From CAWFMO01 sp963817065 (GTDB lineage Bacteria; Actinomycetota; Thermoleophilia; Solirubrobacterales; 70-9): a stretch of 64,000 nt of DNA. Positions 36,029-44,574 of the stretch are shown here, in pieces; position 1 is the stretch's first letter, and every line of letters starts with the position of its first letter. Under the pieces are notes generated by a model. That model did no database searches, was not told the origin of the DNA, and saw only the letters and a program-made list of their open reading frames with translations. The position numbers were made by a program, and so were the translations under genes. Location of the stretch: positions 124,001 through 188,000 of the forward strand of contig CAWFMO010000001.1 of assembly GCA_963817065.1 (NCBI GenBank), read 5' to 3'.

Positions 36029-36811
36029 CTACTGGCCGGCGCCGGCGCAGGCTTGGATCTTGGCGATGTCGCCGCCGGCTTCCTGGATGCACTCGGCGAC
36101 CCGCTGGGCCTCCTCGGCAGCGGCCGCCGGATTACCCGGCTGCTCGGGGGTCGCGGGTGGCGTCGTCGAAGGGGTGGTCGGGGCGGGGGCGTCGGTGCCG
36201 CCCACGGCGCCGGTTGACGTCTCGGTCTGTCCGCCGCCGGCGACCGCGCCGGTCGGGCTCGCGAGCCCGGAGCCGTCGGGGTTGGCGGTCAGGACGAGCC
36301 CGGTCCGCCCGCTGCCTTCGCCGTTGATCGTCCACTTGAGCTCGCCGCTGACGTTCTCGCGCGCCAGGGTCATCACCGTGACCTCGAAGTCGCTCGCGCC
36401 GCTGGCTCCGGGCGCCTCGGCGACGATCTTGTCGATCGCGGCCGGATCGACCTCGTCGATCGGGAACACCGTGTCCTCGATCGTCCCGGTTCCGATCAGC
36501 TCGACCTCGAGGTCCTGGGGGTCGGTGCTGCCGGGATCGAAGTGCAGACCGGTCGCCTGCTCGCCGTCGCGGATCTGGTACTCGGTCCCCCCGGTCGTGA
36601 TCTGGACCTGCAGCAACTCGCCGCCGGCGTTGTCCTTGAGCGTCTCGTCGTAGGTCTTTTGGAACTCGGCGGTCGTGAACTGGTCGCCGCCGCCCGAATC
36701 GCCGGAGTCACCCGAGTCGCCGTCATCGCCGCCGCAGGCGGCGAGCGCGAGGCTCGCCGCGCAGGCGGCGAGCGCGAGGCTCAGGCTTCTCTTCCCCCGT
36801 CCGGCGTTCAC
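36029..36811 (-). CDS. Lipoprotein, paralogue of the protein at 42699
   Basis: A 260-residue protein with a signal peptide and lipobox (ASLALAACGG), an acidic linker and a beta-rich domain (TVFPIDEVDPAAIDKIVAEA, LKWTINGEGSGRTG). A Thr/Pro linker leads to a short C-terminal motif (AECIQEAGGDIAKIQACAG) with two Cys. The same order of domain, linker and C-x12-C end occurs in the protein at 42699-43607, so they are paralogues. The role is unknown. It is divergent from no gene and lies 30 bases after the MarR gene on the same strand. Confidence 0.78.
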   Translation of the reverse strand: MNAGRGKRSLSLALAACAASLALAACGGDDGDSGDSGDSGGGDQFTTAEFQKTYDETLKDNAGGELLQVQITTGGTEYQIRDGEQATGLHFDPGSTDPQDLEVELIGTGTIEDTVFPIDEVDPAAIDKIVAEAPGASGASDFEVTVMTLARENVSGELKWTINGEGSGRTGLVLTANPDGSGLASPTGAVAGGGQTETSTGAVGGTDAPAPTTPSTTPPATPEQPGNPAAAAEEAQRVAECIQEAGGDIAKIQACAGAGQ

Positions 36812-36841
36812 GAGGGCGCGATCCTATCCGATGCCGGTCGC

Positions 36842-37345
36842 TCAGCCCTCGCCGTCGGGGCGGCTGAGTCCGGGATGGGCGCCGCTCGCGATCCCCTGGC
36901 CGGCGGCGAGCTTGCCCAGGAGTTCGACCAGCTGCTTGTGCTCGGCCGCCGTCATGCCCTTGGTCAGGCTGCGCTCGTGCTCGCCGGCGACCTTGCGTCC
37001 GCGCTCGAGCGTCGCCCGGCCCTTGCGGGTCAGGTGCAGGTTGCGCACCCGGCGGTCGCCGGCGTCGGGCCGGCGCTCGATCAGCCCCCGCTCCTCGAGC
37101 TCGTCGACGAGGGCCACCATCCGGCTGGCCGGGACCTCGATCGCGTCGCCGATCGTGTGCTGCGATTCGCCCTCCGCGGCGTCGACCACGTTGAGGATCC
37201 GAAACAACCCCGGATGCAGCCCGAGCTCCTCCATCCGCTCGTGAAAGCGGCGCGAGGCGAAGATCCCGATCTGCGAGAGCAGGAAGGCGAGGCTCGAGGG
37301 CGCCTTGTCCCCCGCGATCGGCTGATTGGGCTTTTTTTCGGGCAT
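36842..37345 (-). CDS. MarR-family transcriptional regulator
   Basis: A 167-residue winged helix-turn-helix protein: LGLHPGLFRILNVVDAA, HTIGDAIEVPASRMVALVDE (recognition helix region), LEERGLIERRPDAGDRRVRN (wing) and a C-terminal dimerisation helix. MarR proteins usually repress an adjacent transporter and respond to small ligands. The MmpL gene is transcribed divergently 98 bases away and is the likely target. Confidence 0.9.
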   Translation of the reverse strand: MPEKKPNQPIAGDKAPSSLAFLLSQIGIFASRRFHERMEELGLHPGLFRILNVVDAAEGESQHTIGDAIEVPASRMVALVDELEERGLIERRPDAGDRRVRNLHLTRKGRATLERGRKVAGEHERSLTKGMTAAEHKQLVELLGKLAAGQGIASGAHPGLSRPDGEG

Positions 37346-37443
37346 CGGGATCAGAACACTAGCGAGGAAACTTTCTGCTACAAACGGTTACAGGGACAAA
37401 TGATTTTGCCTACCAAGTAATAGCATCGAGCAAGGAGATTTGG
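37346..37443. promoter_or_regulatory. Divergent control region between marR and MmpL genes
   Basis: This 98-base gap is clearly more A/T-rich than its surroundings, as expected for two back-to-back promoters. It contains the small palindrome GAAACTTTC and a TAATAG that could be a -10 box towards MmpL. AAGGAG eight bases before the MmpL ATG is its ribosome-binding site. No convincing longer MarR operator could be picked by eye. Confidence 0.4.
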
Positions 37444-39591
37444 ATGACCGCCCGCCTCGCCCGCCTCGCAGACTTCGTTTACCGACGACGCCGCCGCGTC
37501 GTCTTCGGTTGGATCGCCGCGCTGATCGTGATCGGCGGGGTCGGCTTCTCGTTGGCCGGCGAGTATCGCGCCGACTACGACACCCCGGGCTCCGAGTCGA
37601 AGGCGGCCGGGGAGCTGCTCGAGGACCGCTTCGGCAGCTACACGGGCCAGGACATCTACGTCGTCTGGAAGGACGAGGACGGGGCCGCGAGCCCCGCCGC
37701 GACCGAGAAGGTCAACAGCTTTCTCGCCGAGGCCAAGGAGGTCGAGGACGTCGGCGAACAGGCTCCGATTCGCTATTCCGAGGACGGGACGATCGGGACC
37801 ACCAACCTCGGCCTGACCGCGCCCGGCTGGGACGTGCCCAAGGAGAGCGGCGAGGACCTGATCGCCGCGGCCGAGGAGAACAGCGGCGACGGACTTGAGA
37901 TCAAGCTCGGCGGCGACCCGATCTACGTCGCCCAGGAGCAGTCGAGCCCCGAGGGCATCGGATTCTTGGGCGCCGCGATCGTGCTCCTGATCGCCTTCGG
38001 GTCGGTGGTCGCCGCCGGATTGCCGCTCGTGATCGCGCTGTTCGGGATCGTGATCGGCATCGCCCTGATCGGCTTGCTGGCCCTGATCGTCGACGTGCCG
38101 GACTGGACCCTCGCCGTCGCGAACCTGGTCGGGATCGGAGTCGGGATCGACTACGCGCTGCTCGTGCTGACGCGGTTCCGCTCGGCGCTGCACGACGGCA
38201 AGGGCCGCGAGGAGGCGATCGCCGAGGCGGTCACGACCGCCGGCCGCAGCGTGATCATCGCCGGAGCCACCGTGGTCATCGCCGTGCTCGGCCTGTTCCT
38301 CACCGGGCTGCCCTACATGCGCGGCGTCGCGCTCTCGACCTCGATCTCGGTCCTGGTCGTGATGTCCGCCTCGATCACCCTGCTCCCGGCGCTGCTCTCG
38401 ATGCTCGGCCCGAAGGTCGACCGCTTCCGAATCCCGTTCCTCGGACGCACCCTGCGCACCGAGGGCAACAGCGAGTCACCGGCGGCGCGCTGGAGCCACA
38501 TGGTCCAGCGCCACCCGTGGATGTTCGCGATCGCGGGCACCGCGGTGCTGCTGGCGCTCGCGGCGCCGGCGCTCGACATGCGCCTCGGGTTCCCCGACGC
38601 CGGCAACGACCCGCCCGAGACGATGACCCGCCAGGCCTACGACCTCAACACCGAGGGCTTCGGGCCGGGCACCAACGGGCCGCTCGTCGTCGCCGCCGAC
38701 CTTCCCGATCCCGACAACGAGCAGGACGTCAACGCGCTCGCTTCGCAGATCCGCAACGACCCCGGCGTCGAGTTCGTCGCTCCGCCGGTCATCAACGAGG
38801 CCGGCGACGCCGCGCTGATCAACGTGATCCCGACCACCTCGCCCCAGGAGGAGGAGACGACCGAGCTCGTCACCCGGATGCGCGACGAGATCGTCCCCGA
38901 GACGCTCAACGGCACCGGGGTCGAGGCCGAGATCGGCGGTGTCACCGCCGCGCTCGAGGATCAGAGCACGTTCATCACCGACAAGATGCCGCTGTTCATC
39001 GCCGGCATCATCGGGCTCTCGTTCCTGCTCCTGCTCGTCGCCTTCCACTCGCCGCTCGTCTCGCTCAAGGCGGGGGTGATGAACCTGCTCTCGGTCGGCG
39101 CCGGCTACGGGGTGATGACCCTCGTCGCCCAGGGCGGCGGCCTCGGCAGCTTGATCGGGATCGATCACGAGGTGCCGATCGCCCCGTTCCTGCCGGTGAT
39201 GATGTTCGCGATCCTGTTCGGGCTCTCGATGGATTACGAGGTGTTCCTGATCTCGCGGATCCGCGAGGAGTTCCTCAAGGACGGCGACACACGGCGCGCG
39301 ATCGCCGACGGGCTCGCGAAGACGGCCCGGGTGATCACCGCGGCCGCGGCGATCATGGTCGTCGTCTTCCTCGCCTTCCTCGCCGCCCCGGACGTCTTCC
39401 TGAAGCTGTTCGGGATCGGCCTCGCGACCTCGATCTTCGTCGACGCGACGATCGTGCGGATGGTGCTGGTGCCATCGGTGATGCAGCTGCTCGGCGACCG
39501 CAACTGGTGGATCCCGGACTGGCTCGAGCGGATCCTGCCGCAGATCGAGGCCAAGGCCGCCCCGGCCGGCGCCGGCGGTAGCTCGAGCTGA
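37444..39591 (+). CDS. MmpL/RND-type membrane transporter
   Basis: A 715-residue transporter with an N-terminal helix, a periplasmic-type loop, five or six helices, a second loop (about residues 390-510) and a second helical bundle. MMPL motifs GVGIDYALLVLTRFR and FGLSMDYEVFLISRIREEF mark the proton-relay helices of each half. Such proteins export lipids or drugs in actinobacteria. The divergent MarR gene is the probable regulator. It meets ftsH tail to tail seven bases away. Confidence 0.9.
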   Translation: MTARLARLADFVYRRRRRVVFGWIAALIVIGGVGFSLAGEYRADYDTPGSESKAAGELLEDRFGSYTGQDIYVVWKDEDGAASPAATEKVNSFLAEAKEVEDVGEQAPIRYSEDGTIGTTNLGLTAPGWDVPKESGEDLIAAAEENSGDGLEIKLGGDPIYVAQEQSSPEGIGFLGAAIVLLIAFGSVVAAGLPLVIALFGIVIGIALIGLLALIVDVPDWTLAVANLVGIGVGIDYALLVLTRFRSALHDGKGREEAIAEAVTTAGRSVIIAGATVVIAVLGLFLTGLPYMRGVALSTSISVLVVMSASITLLPALLSMLGPKVDRFRIPFLGRTLRTEGNSESPAARWSHMVQRHPWMFAIAGTAVLLALAAPALDMRLGFPDAGNDPPETMTRQAYDLNTEGFGPGTNGPLVVAADLPDPDNEQDVNALASQIRNDPGVEFVAPPVINEAGDAALINVIPTTSPQEEETTELVTRMRDEIVPETLNGTGVEAEIGGVTAALEDQSTFITDKMPLFIAGIIGLSFLLLLVAFHSPLVSLKAGVMNLLSVGAGYGVMTLVAQGGGLGSLIGIDHEVPIAPFLPVMMFAILFGLSMDYEVFLISRIREEFLKDGDTRRAIADGLAKTARVITAAAAIMVVVFLAFLAAPDVFLKLFGIGLATSIFVDATIVRMVLVPSVMQLLGDRNWWIPDWLERILPQIEAKAAPAGAGGSSS

Positions 39592-39598
39592 GGACGCT

Positions 39599-41140
39599 TT
39601 AGGCGGGGCGCTGCTCGGAGAGCTCGAGCAGCGCCTCGTCGACGTACCCGAGCGCAGGCCTGCGGAGCTCGTGGGCGTCGAAGATCGTGTCGAGCTCCTC
39701 GCGGGTCAGCGTCTCGCGCTCGAGCGCCGCGGCCGCGAGGTCGTCGAGGCAGCGGCGGTTGACCTGGAGCAGCTCGCGCGCCTGGCGGTGAGCGGCGCGG
39801 GCCAGCGCGATCGCCCCCAGATCGACGTCGCGCCGGGTCTGGTCGGAGAGCGAGTAATCGCCGGTCGGCAGCGCGATCGGGGCCTCGTCGGGCGAATCTG
39901 GGGAAAGCCCCATGCCGAACTCCGAGACCATCTGCGCGCAGATGCTGTGGACGCGCGCGAGGTCGTCGGCGGATCCCGTGTAGGGACTGCCGTAGACCTC
40001 CTCCTCGGCGGCGCGGCCCCCGAGCAGGATCACGACCTCGTCGCTGAGCTGCTCGCGCGAGCGCAGGTAGCGGTCCTCCTGCGGGGAGTGGCCGACGAAG
40101 CCGAGCGCCGGACCGCGCGGGACGATGCTCAGGATCTCGGGCGGGTCGAGGCCGAGCAGGCGCCGGCAGAGCGCGTGACCCGCCTCGTGGTGGGCGACGA
40201 TCCGCCGCTCCTCGTCGGTCAGACGCCGCGCCTGCTGGGAGCCGACCGACTGGCGCAGCAGCGATTCGTCGAGGTCCTCGCGGGCGATCGACTCGCGCCC
40301 GGCGCGCCCGGCGATGATCGCGGCCTCGTTGAGCGCGTTGGCGAGCTGGGCGCCGGTCATCCCGGTCGTCTTGCGCGCGACGTCGAGCAGGTCGAGGTCG
40401 GGGCCGATCGCCTTGCCGCGCGCGTGGGCGCGGAGGATCGCCTCGCGGCCGTCGCGGTCGGGCGGCGCGACGAGGACCCGGCGGTCGAAGCGGCCGGGGC
40501 GCAGGAGCGCCACGTCGAGCTTCTCGACGTTGTTGGAAGCGGCGATCACGATCACGGTGCCCGGGTCCCGCTCGAAGCCGTCGAGCTCAACCAGGAGCTG
40601 GTTCAGCGCCTGCTCGCGCTCGCTCGAGCCGCCGTCCCCGCCGCCGCCGCGGTGGCCGCCGACGGCGTCGAGCTCGTCGATGAAGATCACCGCGCTGCCG
40701 GACTTGCGCGCCTCCTTGAACAGCCTGCGGATCCGCGCCGCTCCTCGGCCGACGAACATCTCGACGAAGCTCGAGCCCGAGGCGGCGAAGAAGTCGACCC
40801 CGGCCTGGGCCGCGACGGCCCGGGCGAGCATCGTCTTGCCCGTCCCGGGCGGGCCGAAGAGCAGCACCCCCCGAGGGGGCTGCGCCCCGAGCGCGGCGAA
40901 GCGCTTCGGGTCGCGCAGCCACTCGGTGACGTCGAGCAGCTCCTCCTTGGCGGCGTCGACGCCCTGGACCTCCTCCCACAGAACCGGTTCCGTCTTCGAG
41001 GCCTTGAGCGTCTCGGGCCGTGTGCTCTGCATCGTGCTGCGGAGCAGGAAGACGAAGACGACCAGCAACCCGGCCATGAAGAAGATCCCGAAGATCGGGT
41101 ACCAGTCGAAGACGAAGGTCTGGAGGTCACCTGCCGGCAC
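39599..41140 (-). CDS. ftsH: FtsH-type AAA+ zinc metalloprotease, short N-terminal form
   Basis: A 513-residue protein with a single N-terminal membrane helix (about residues 13-33) and no periplasmic domain, unlike the usual two-helix FtsH of about 610-650 residues. The AAA+ module has Walker A GPPGTGKTML, Walker B VIFIDELDAVGG and the SRH arginines (LLRPGRFDRRV). The protease domain has VAHHEAGHALCRR (HExxH) and a later acidic zinc ligand region (GGRAAEEEVYG). It should degrade membrane and short-lived cytosolic proteins. The absence of the second helix suggests a specialised paralogue or altered topology. Confidence 0.9.
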   Translation of the reverse strand: MPAGDLQTFVFDWYPIFGIFFMAGLLVVFVFLLRSTMQSTRPETLKASKTEPVLWEEVQGVDAAKEELLDVTEWLRDPKRFAALGAQPPRGVLLFGPPGTGKTMLARAVAAQAGVDFFAASGSSFVEMFVGRGAARIRRLFKEARKSGSAVIFIDELDAVGGHRGGGGDGGSSEREQALNQLLVELDGFERDPGTVIVIAASNNVEKLDVALLRPGRFDRRVLVAPPDRDGREAILRAHARGKAIGPDLDLLDVARKTTGMTGAQLANALNEAAIIAGRAGRESIAREDLDESLLRQSVGSQQARRLTDEERRIVAHHEAGHALCRRLLGLDPPEILSIVPRGPALGFVGHSPQEDRYLRSREQLSDEVVILLGGRAAEEEVYGSPYTGSADDLARVHSICAQMVSEFGMGLSPDSPDEAPIALPTGDYSLSDQTRRDVDLGAIALARAAHRQARELLQVNRRCLDDLAAAALERETLTREELDTIFDAHELRRPALGYVDEALLELSEQRPA

Positions 41141-41242
41141 GAGACGATTCAGTCTGGGCCACTGGCCCTCGGAAGTCCAGTTTCAGGGGCTCGTACATCC
41201 GTCGAGCGGACGGACCTAGACTTCAGTCTCGGTTGGATCCCA

Positions 41243-41315
41243 GGGCGGTTAGCTCAGTTGGGAGAGCACTCGCCTTACACGCGAGGGGTCGCAGGTTCGA
41301 GCCCTGCACCGCCCA
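41243..41315 (+). tRNA. tRNA-Val (anticodon TAC)
   Basis: The acceptor stem GGGCGGT pairs with ACCGCCC. The anticodon arm CTCGC-CTTACAC-GCGAG gives anticodon TAC, and the T arm is GCAGG-TTCGAGC-CCTGC. Length is 73 bases with no encoded CCA. Confidence 0.95.
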
Positions 41316-41324
41316 TGATTAATC

Positions 41325-41356
41325 GCCGGCTCCTCCGCTTCGCGTCCGGGGCCGGC
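41325..41356 (+). terminator. Hairpin after tRNA-Val
   Basis: GCCGGCTCC (41325-41333) pairs with GGGGCCGGC (41348-41356) over nine bases with one G-U pair, and TCGTTT follows. It lies 10 bases after the tRNA and probably ends its transcript before the convergent gene at 41383. Confidence 0.5.
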
Positions 41357-41382
41357 TCGTTTGTGGTGGTGCTACGGGATGA

Positions 41383-41778
41383 CTACTCGACCCCGCCCAT
41401 CAGCAGCACGCGGGTCTTGTCGTCGGGGTCGACCTTGAGGTTGAACTTGCCGCCGACCTTGTAGGCGTCGACCGCGCTCGGGTGCAGGAACTGCTTCGCG
41501 GTCGCCTCGTAGCTCTCGCCGCCGAGGCTGGCGTCGATCTTGACCTCGAACTCCTTCGAGCCGCTGGCGTCCTGGCCGCCGGTCTCGTTGATCGAGGTGA
41601 TCGTGCCCTCGCCGTCGAGCCCGTTCTGGGCCACGCTCTGCATCCACTGCGCGTACTCGAGTCCGCCCGGGGGCTGCGCGCCGGCTCCAGCCGGCATGCC
41701 GGCGCCGCCCTGCGCCGCCGCTTCCTGCGCCTGCTTCGCCATCTCCTGCGCGTTCTTGATGTTGTCCATCAATCCCAT
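41383..41778 (-). CDS. Small beta-domain protein of unknown function, paralogue of the next gene
   Basis: A 131-residue protein with an amphipathic N-terminal helix rich in Ala/Gln/Met (MDNIKNAQEMAKQAQEAAAQ) and a beta domain (GEGTITSINETGGQDAS, YEATAKQFLHPSA, FNLKVDPDDKTRVLLM). The same layout and the phrase GLDGEGTITSI occur in the neighbouring gene at 41834, so the two arose by tandem duplication. A third, more distant copy with a SHOCT tail is at 25619. No signal peptide or catalytic motif is visible. Confidence 0.78.
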   Translation of the reverse strand: MGLMDNIKNAQEMAKQAQEAAAQGGAGMPAGAGAQPPGGLEYAQWMQSVAQNGLDGEGTITSINETGGQDASGSKEFEVKIDASLGGESYEATAKQFLHPSAVDAYKVGGKFNLKVDPDDKTRVLLMGGVE

Positions 41779-41833
41779 ATCGATCTCCTCTGGTTCAGGT
41801 TTGGTGCCCCGGACAATATCCGGGCGCGGGCCG

Positions 41834-42253
41834 CTAGTCCTGGATCACCTGGAGGACGATGACGCGCTCCTTCTGATCCGGGTCGGCCTTGATCACCCAT
41901 TTGCTGCCGGGGACGTAATAGCTCTCGTTCTTGGGCGGGATGTGGGTCAGCGAGGTGGCTGCGTACGGCTCGCCGCCGACGTTCGCCTCGAGCGCGATCT
42001 CGTACTCCTTGACCTGGCTCGTTGCGTCGACCGCGCCGGTCTCCTTGATCGAGGTGATCGTGCCCTCGCCGTCGAGGCCCTCGTTGACGACGCGGTTGTG
42101 CCAGTGGACCCGCTCCTGCTCTGCGGCGCTCGGGACCGGCATGTTCTGACTCGCCGCCATCGCGTCCTGCATCCCGGGCGTGTTGGCCATCTCCTGCGCC
42201 TGCTTCGCGGCGTCCATCGAATCCTTCATGCGATCGAGCATCCCCATGTCCAC
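41834..42253 (-). CDS. Small beta-domain protein of unknown function, tandem paralogue
   Basis: A 139-residue protein: N-terminal helix (LDRMKDSMDAAKQAQEMANT), then GLDGEGTITSIKETGAVDAT, YAATSLTHIPPKNESYYVPG and WVIKADPDQKERVIVLQ. It matches its neighbour at 41383 along the full length and lies 55 bases upstream on the same strand, so they are probably cotranscribed. The function is unknown. It is divergent from the cyclic-nucleotide-binding gene. Confidence 0.78.
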   Translation of the reverse strand: MDMGMLDRMKDSMDAAKQAQEMANTPGMQDAMAASQNMPVPSAAEQERVHWHNRVVNEGLDGEGTITSIKETGAVDATSQVKEYEIALEANVGGEPYAATSLTHIPPKNESYYVPGSKWVIKADPDQKERVIVLQVIQD

Positions 42254-42313
42254 TCCTTCGTCGGTTGCGGAACGAACACTCTATGAGGCCAGCCGTTGCT
42301 ATAGGTTGCCCCT

Positions 42314-42697
42314 GTGGACGCCGAGCAGCTGAAGCGAATCCCGCTCTTCTCCGATGCCTCCGATCAGGAGCTCAAGAAGGTCTCCGCCTTCGCCGAGTCG
42401 AAGGAGGTCCCCGAGGGGACCGAGGTCGTCCGCGAGGGCGGATTCTCGCGCGCGTTGATGGCGATCGAGGAAGGGACCGCCGAGGTCACCCGCGAGGGCG
42501 AAAAGATCGCCGACCTCGGTCAGGGGGACATCTTCGGCGAGGCCGGGATGCTCGACGACTCGATGCGCAGCGCGACCGTCACCGCGACCTCGCGGATGAA
42601 GCTGATCAGCCTCGGGCACTTCGAGGTCAAGCGGCTGAAGAAGAGCGCCCCGCAGGTCTACGAGCGGATCGAAAAGCTCGTCGAAGAGCGCTCCTGA
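42314..42697 (+). CDS. Stand-alone cyclic nucleotide-binding domain protein
   Basis: GTG at 42314 gives 127 residues, almost exactly one CNB domain: LKRIPLFSDASDQELKKVSA, EGTEVVREGGFSRALMAIEE, and the phosphate-binding cassette LGQGDIFGEAGMLDDSMRSA. The cassette has the Gly-Glu pair, but the usual Arg is displaced (SMRSATV). There is no DNA-binding or enzymatic domain. It may sense cAMP/cGMP and act through a partner protein, or serve as a scaffold. Confidence 0.85.
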   Translation: MDAEQLKRIPLFSDASDQELKKVSAFAESKEVPEGTEVVREGGFSRALMAIEEGTAEVTREGEKIADLGQGDIFGEAGMLDDSMRSATVTATSRMKLISLGHFEVKRLKKSAPQVYERIEKLVEERS

Positions 42698-42698
42698 A

Positions 42699-43607
42699 CT
42701 AGCCGCTGAACTCCTGGAAACAGGCCTGGATCGCGTCGAAGTCCTGGTCGGCTGCGGTGATGCACTCGTTGAGCTTCTCGGCGTCGAGCGCCGCCTGCGG
42801 GATCTGCGTCCCGCCGCCGCCGACGTCCTCGACCTGGCGGCCGTCGAGCGATGCCCTGTAGGTCAGGTTCTTGCCGCCGCCCCTGGCGCTGATCGTCCAT
42901 TCCGGCGGTCGGATCCCAGCCGAGAGGTTGCGCTCGAGGTTGAGGACGCTGGGCTCGAAATCGGGCGGGTCGCCGGCGATCTTCCGCGCCTTCGCGAGCA
43001 TCCGGTCGACCGCGACCGGCTCGACGCCGGCGAGCCCGAACGCAAAGTCGTCGAGGGTCGCGTTGCCGGAGATCGTGATCGTCGCCTGCTCACGGGTCAG
43101 CTCGCCGTCCTCGGTCCGCACGGTGTAGGCCTCGACCTCGTCGCCGCGCTGGACGACGAACTGGGTCTGGACGTCGTTGATCGAGACCTTCTGCAGCTTG
43201 AGGCTCGAGCCGGCCTCGGCCTCGACCCGCTCGATCGCGCTCCCCAGCCCGGCGCTCGAGAACGGGCTCGCGGGCTCGGTCGGAGGCTCGGGCTCGGGGC
43301 TCGGGCCGTCGATCGTCGTGTTCTCGAGCGAGGTGTCCTGGAGGTTGGTCGTCGTGCCGGTGGTGTCGATCTCCGGCAGGTCGGGCAGATCGGGGAGGTC
43401 GACGTCGAGCCCGCCCTCGCCGAGCGCGTAGCCGCCGATCCCCAGCCCGCCGGCGACGAGCAGGACGAGGAACGCCTTGAAGAGGCCGAACGAGAACACC
43501 GGCTCGGTCCGGGTCGGGTTCGCGGTGCTCGTCTGATCCGGGGGCGGCGGGGGCTCGGGAGCCTCGACCTGTCCCGAAACGTCGGGCGGCTGCGGCGCCT
43601 CAGCCAA
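42699..43607 (-). CDS. Membrane-anchored protein, paralogue of the lipoprotein at 36029
   Basis: TTG at 43607 with GGAG seven bases upstream overlaps the preceding stop by eight bases and gives 302 residues; the longer upstream frame runs inside the FAH gene. A Pro-rich cytosolic start precedes one transmembrane helix (FLVLLVAGGLGIGGYALG). An extracellular part follows with an acidic linker, a beta domain (VDRMLAKARKIAGDPPDFEP, PPEWTISARGGG) and the end motif NECITAADQDFDAIQACF. The end and beta domain match the lipoprotein at 36029. The role is unknown. Confidence 0.75.
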   Translation of the reverse strand: MAEAPQPPDVSGQVEAPEPPPPPDQTSTANPTRTEPVFSFGLFKAFLVLLVAGGLGIGGYALGEGGLDVDLPDLPDLPEIDTTGTTTNLQDTSLENTTIDGPSPEPEPPTEPASPFSSAGLGSAIERVEAEAGSSLKLQKVSINDVQTQFVVQRGDEVEAYTVRTEDGELTREQATITISGNATLDDFAFGLAGVEPVAVDRMLAKARKIAGDPPDFEPSVLNLERNLSAGIRPPEWTISARGGGKNLTYRASLDGRQVEDVGGGGTQIPQAALDAEKLNECITAADQDFDAIQACFQEFSG

Positions 43608-44433
43608 TCTTCGTCTCCAGCGTCCCGAGGGTCGGCGAGCTGATTGCGATCTCGTCACCGGGCTTGAGCCAGACCCGCGGCTCCCGGGTGCTGCCGACCC
43701 CCGATGGCGTTCCGGTCGAGATCAGGTCGCCGGGCTCGAGCGTCATCAGCCGCGAGAGCTGCGAGACGAGCTGCGGGACCGAGAAGATCAGGTCCTCGGT
43801 GCTCGCCTCCTGCATCCGCTCGCCGTTGAGGTCGAGGGCGAACGAGATCGGATCCCCGGCCTCGTCCGGGGTGACGAGCGCCGGCCCGCAGGGCGCCGAG
43901 CCGTCGAAGACCTTGCCCGGCATCCACTGCGGGGTCGCGAACTGGAGGTCGCGCGCCGAGAGGTCGTTGAGCAGCGTGTAGCCGGCGACGGCGTCGAGGG
44001 CGTCGCCCTCGGAGACCGCCGAGCAGGGGCGGCCGATCACGACCGCGACCTCGGCCTCGTAATCGACCTTCTCGCTCGCCTCGGGCAGCGGCACGGTCGC
44101 GCCCGGCGCGGCGAGGGCGTTGCGGTATTTGGCGAAGATCGTCGGGCTCGAGGGCGGATCGATCCCGGCCTCTGCCGCGTGCGAGCGGTAGTTGAGCCCG
44201 ATGCAGATGATCTTCTCGGGATTGGTGATCGGCGGCAGGAGATCGCGCGCCTCGGGCTCGGCTCCCCCGCGCTCGATCGCATCGGAGAGCTCGCCGAGAC
44301 GATCGGCCGCGAGCAGCTCGCGGACCGTGATCGGGCCGCTCTCGCCGAGCGCCGCGACGGCGTCGATGACGCCGTCGCCGACGAGAACGCCGGCTCGCGC
44401 GCCCTCCCCGTCGCTGTAGCTGACCAGCCGCAT
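43600..44433 (-). CDS. Fumarylacetoacetate hydrolase (FAH) family protein
   Basis: ATG at 44433 gives 277 residues. The FAH catalytic core has IICIGLNYRSHAAEAG, the metal-binding VDYEAEVAVVIGR (Glu residues), YTLLNDLSARDLQF and LISTGTPSGVGSTREPRVWL. This group includes 2-keto-4-pentenoate hydratases, acylpyruvases and oxaloacetate tautomerases that act in aromatic catabolism or central metabolism. The exact substrate cannot be predicted. It is divergent from cspA with about 150 bases between. Confidence 0.87.
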   Translation of the reverse strand: MRLVSYSDGEGARAGVLVGDGVIDAVAALGESGPITVRELLAADRLGELSDAIERGGAEPEARDLLPPITNPEKIICIGLNYRSHAAEAGIDPPSSPTIFAKYRNALAAPGATVPLPEASEKVDYEAEVAVVIGRPCSAVSEGDALDAVAGYTLLNDLSARDLQFATPQWMPGKVFDGSAPCGPALVTPDEAGDPISFALDLNGERMQEASTEDLIFSVPQLVSQLSRLMTLEPGDLISTGTPSGVGSTREPRVWLKPGDEIAISSPTLGTLETKIG

Positions 44434-44541
44434 CCAGGGGAATCTATTCGGCCCGCGTCCCCTGGGGACCTTCGTTCCCGGTGTCCGGTAGGTTGCCGAA
44501 CGTATCGATAAAGAATGTGTGCAGGGCTGTGTGTTTCGGCA

Positions 44542-44574
44542 CCTCCTCGCGCACCGATCAAAATGCCGAGGAGG
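44542..44574 (+). promoter_or_regulatory. Helix that can sequester the cspA ribosome-binding site
   Basis: CCTCCTCG at 44542-44549 is perfectly complementary to CGAGGAGG at 44567-44574, which includes the Shine-Dalgarno sequence of cspA. The loop is 17 bases. Pairing would block translation initiation at the ATG 44581, and melting or a competing fold would release it. RNA control of cold-shock genes through their leaders is well known in other bacteria; this specific helix is an inference from complementarity. Confidence 0.55.
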
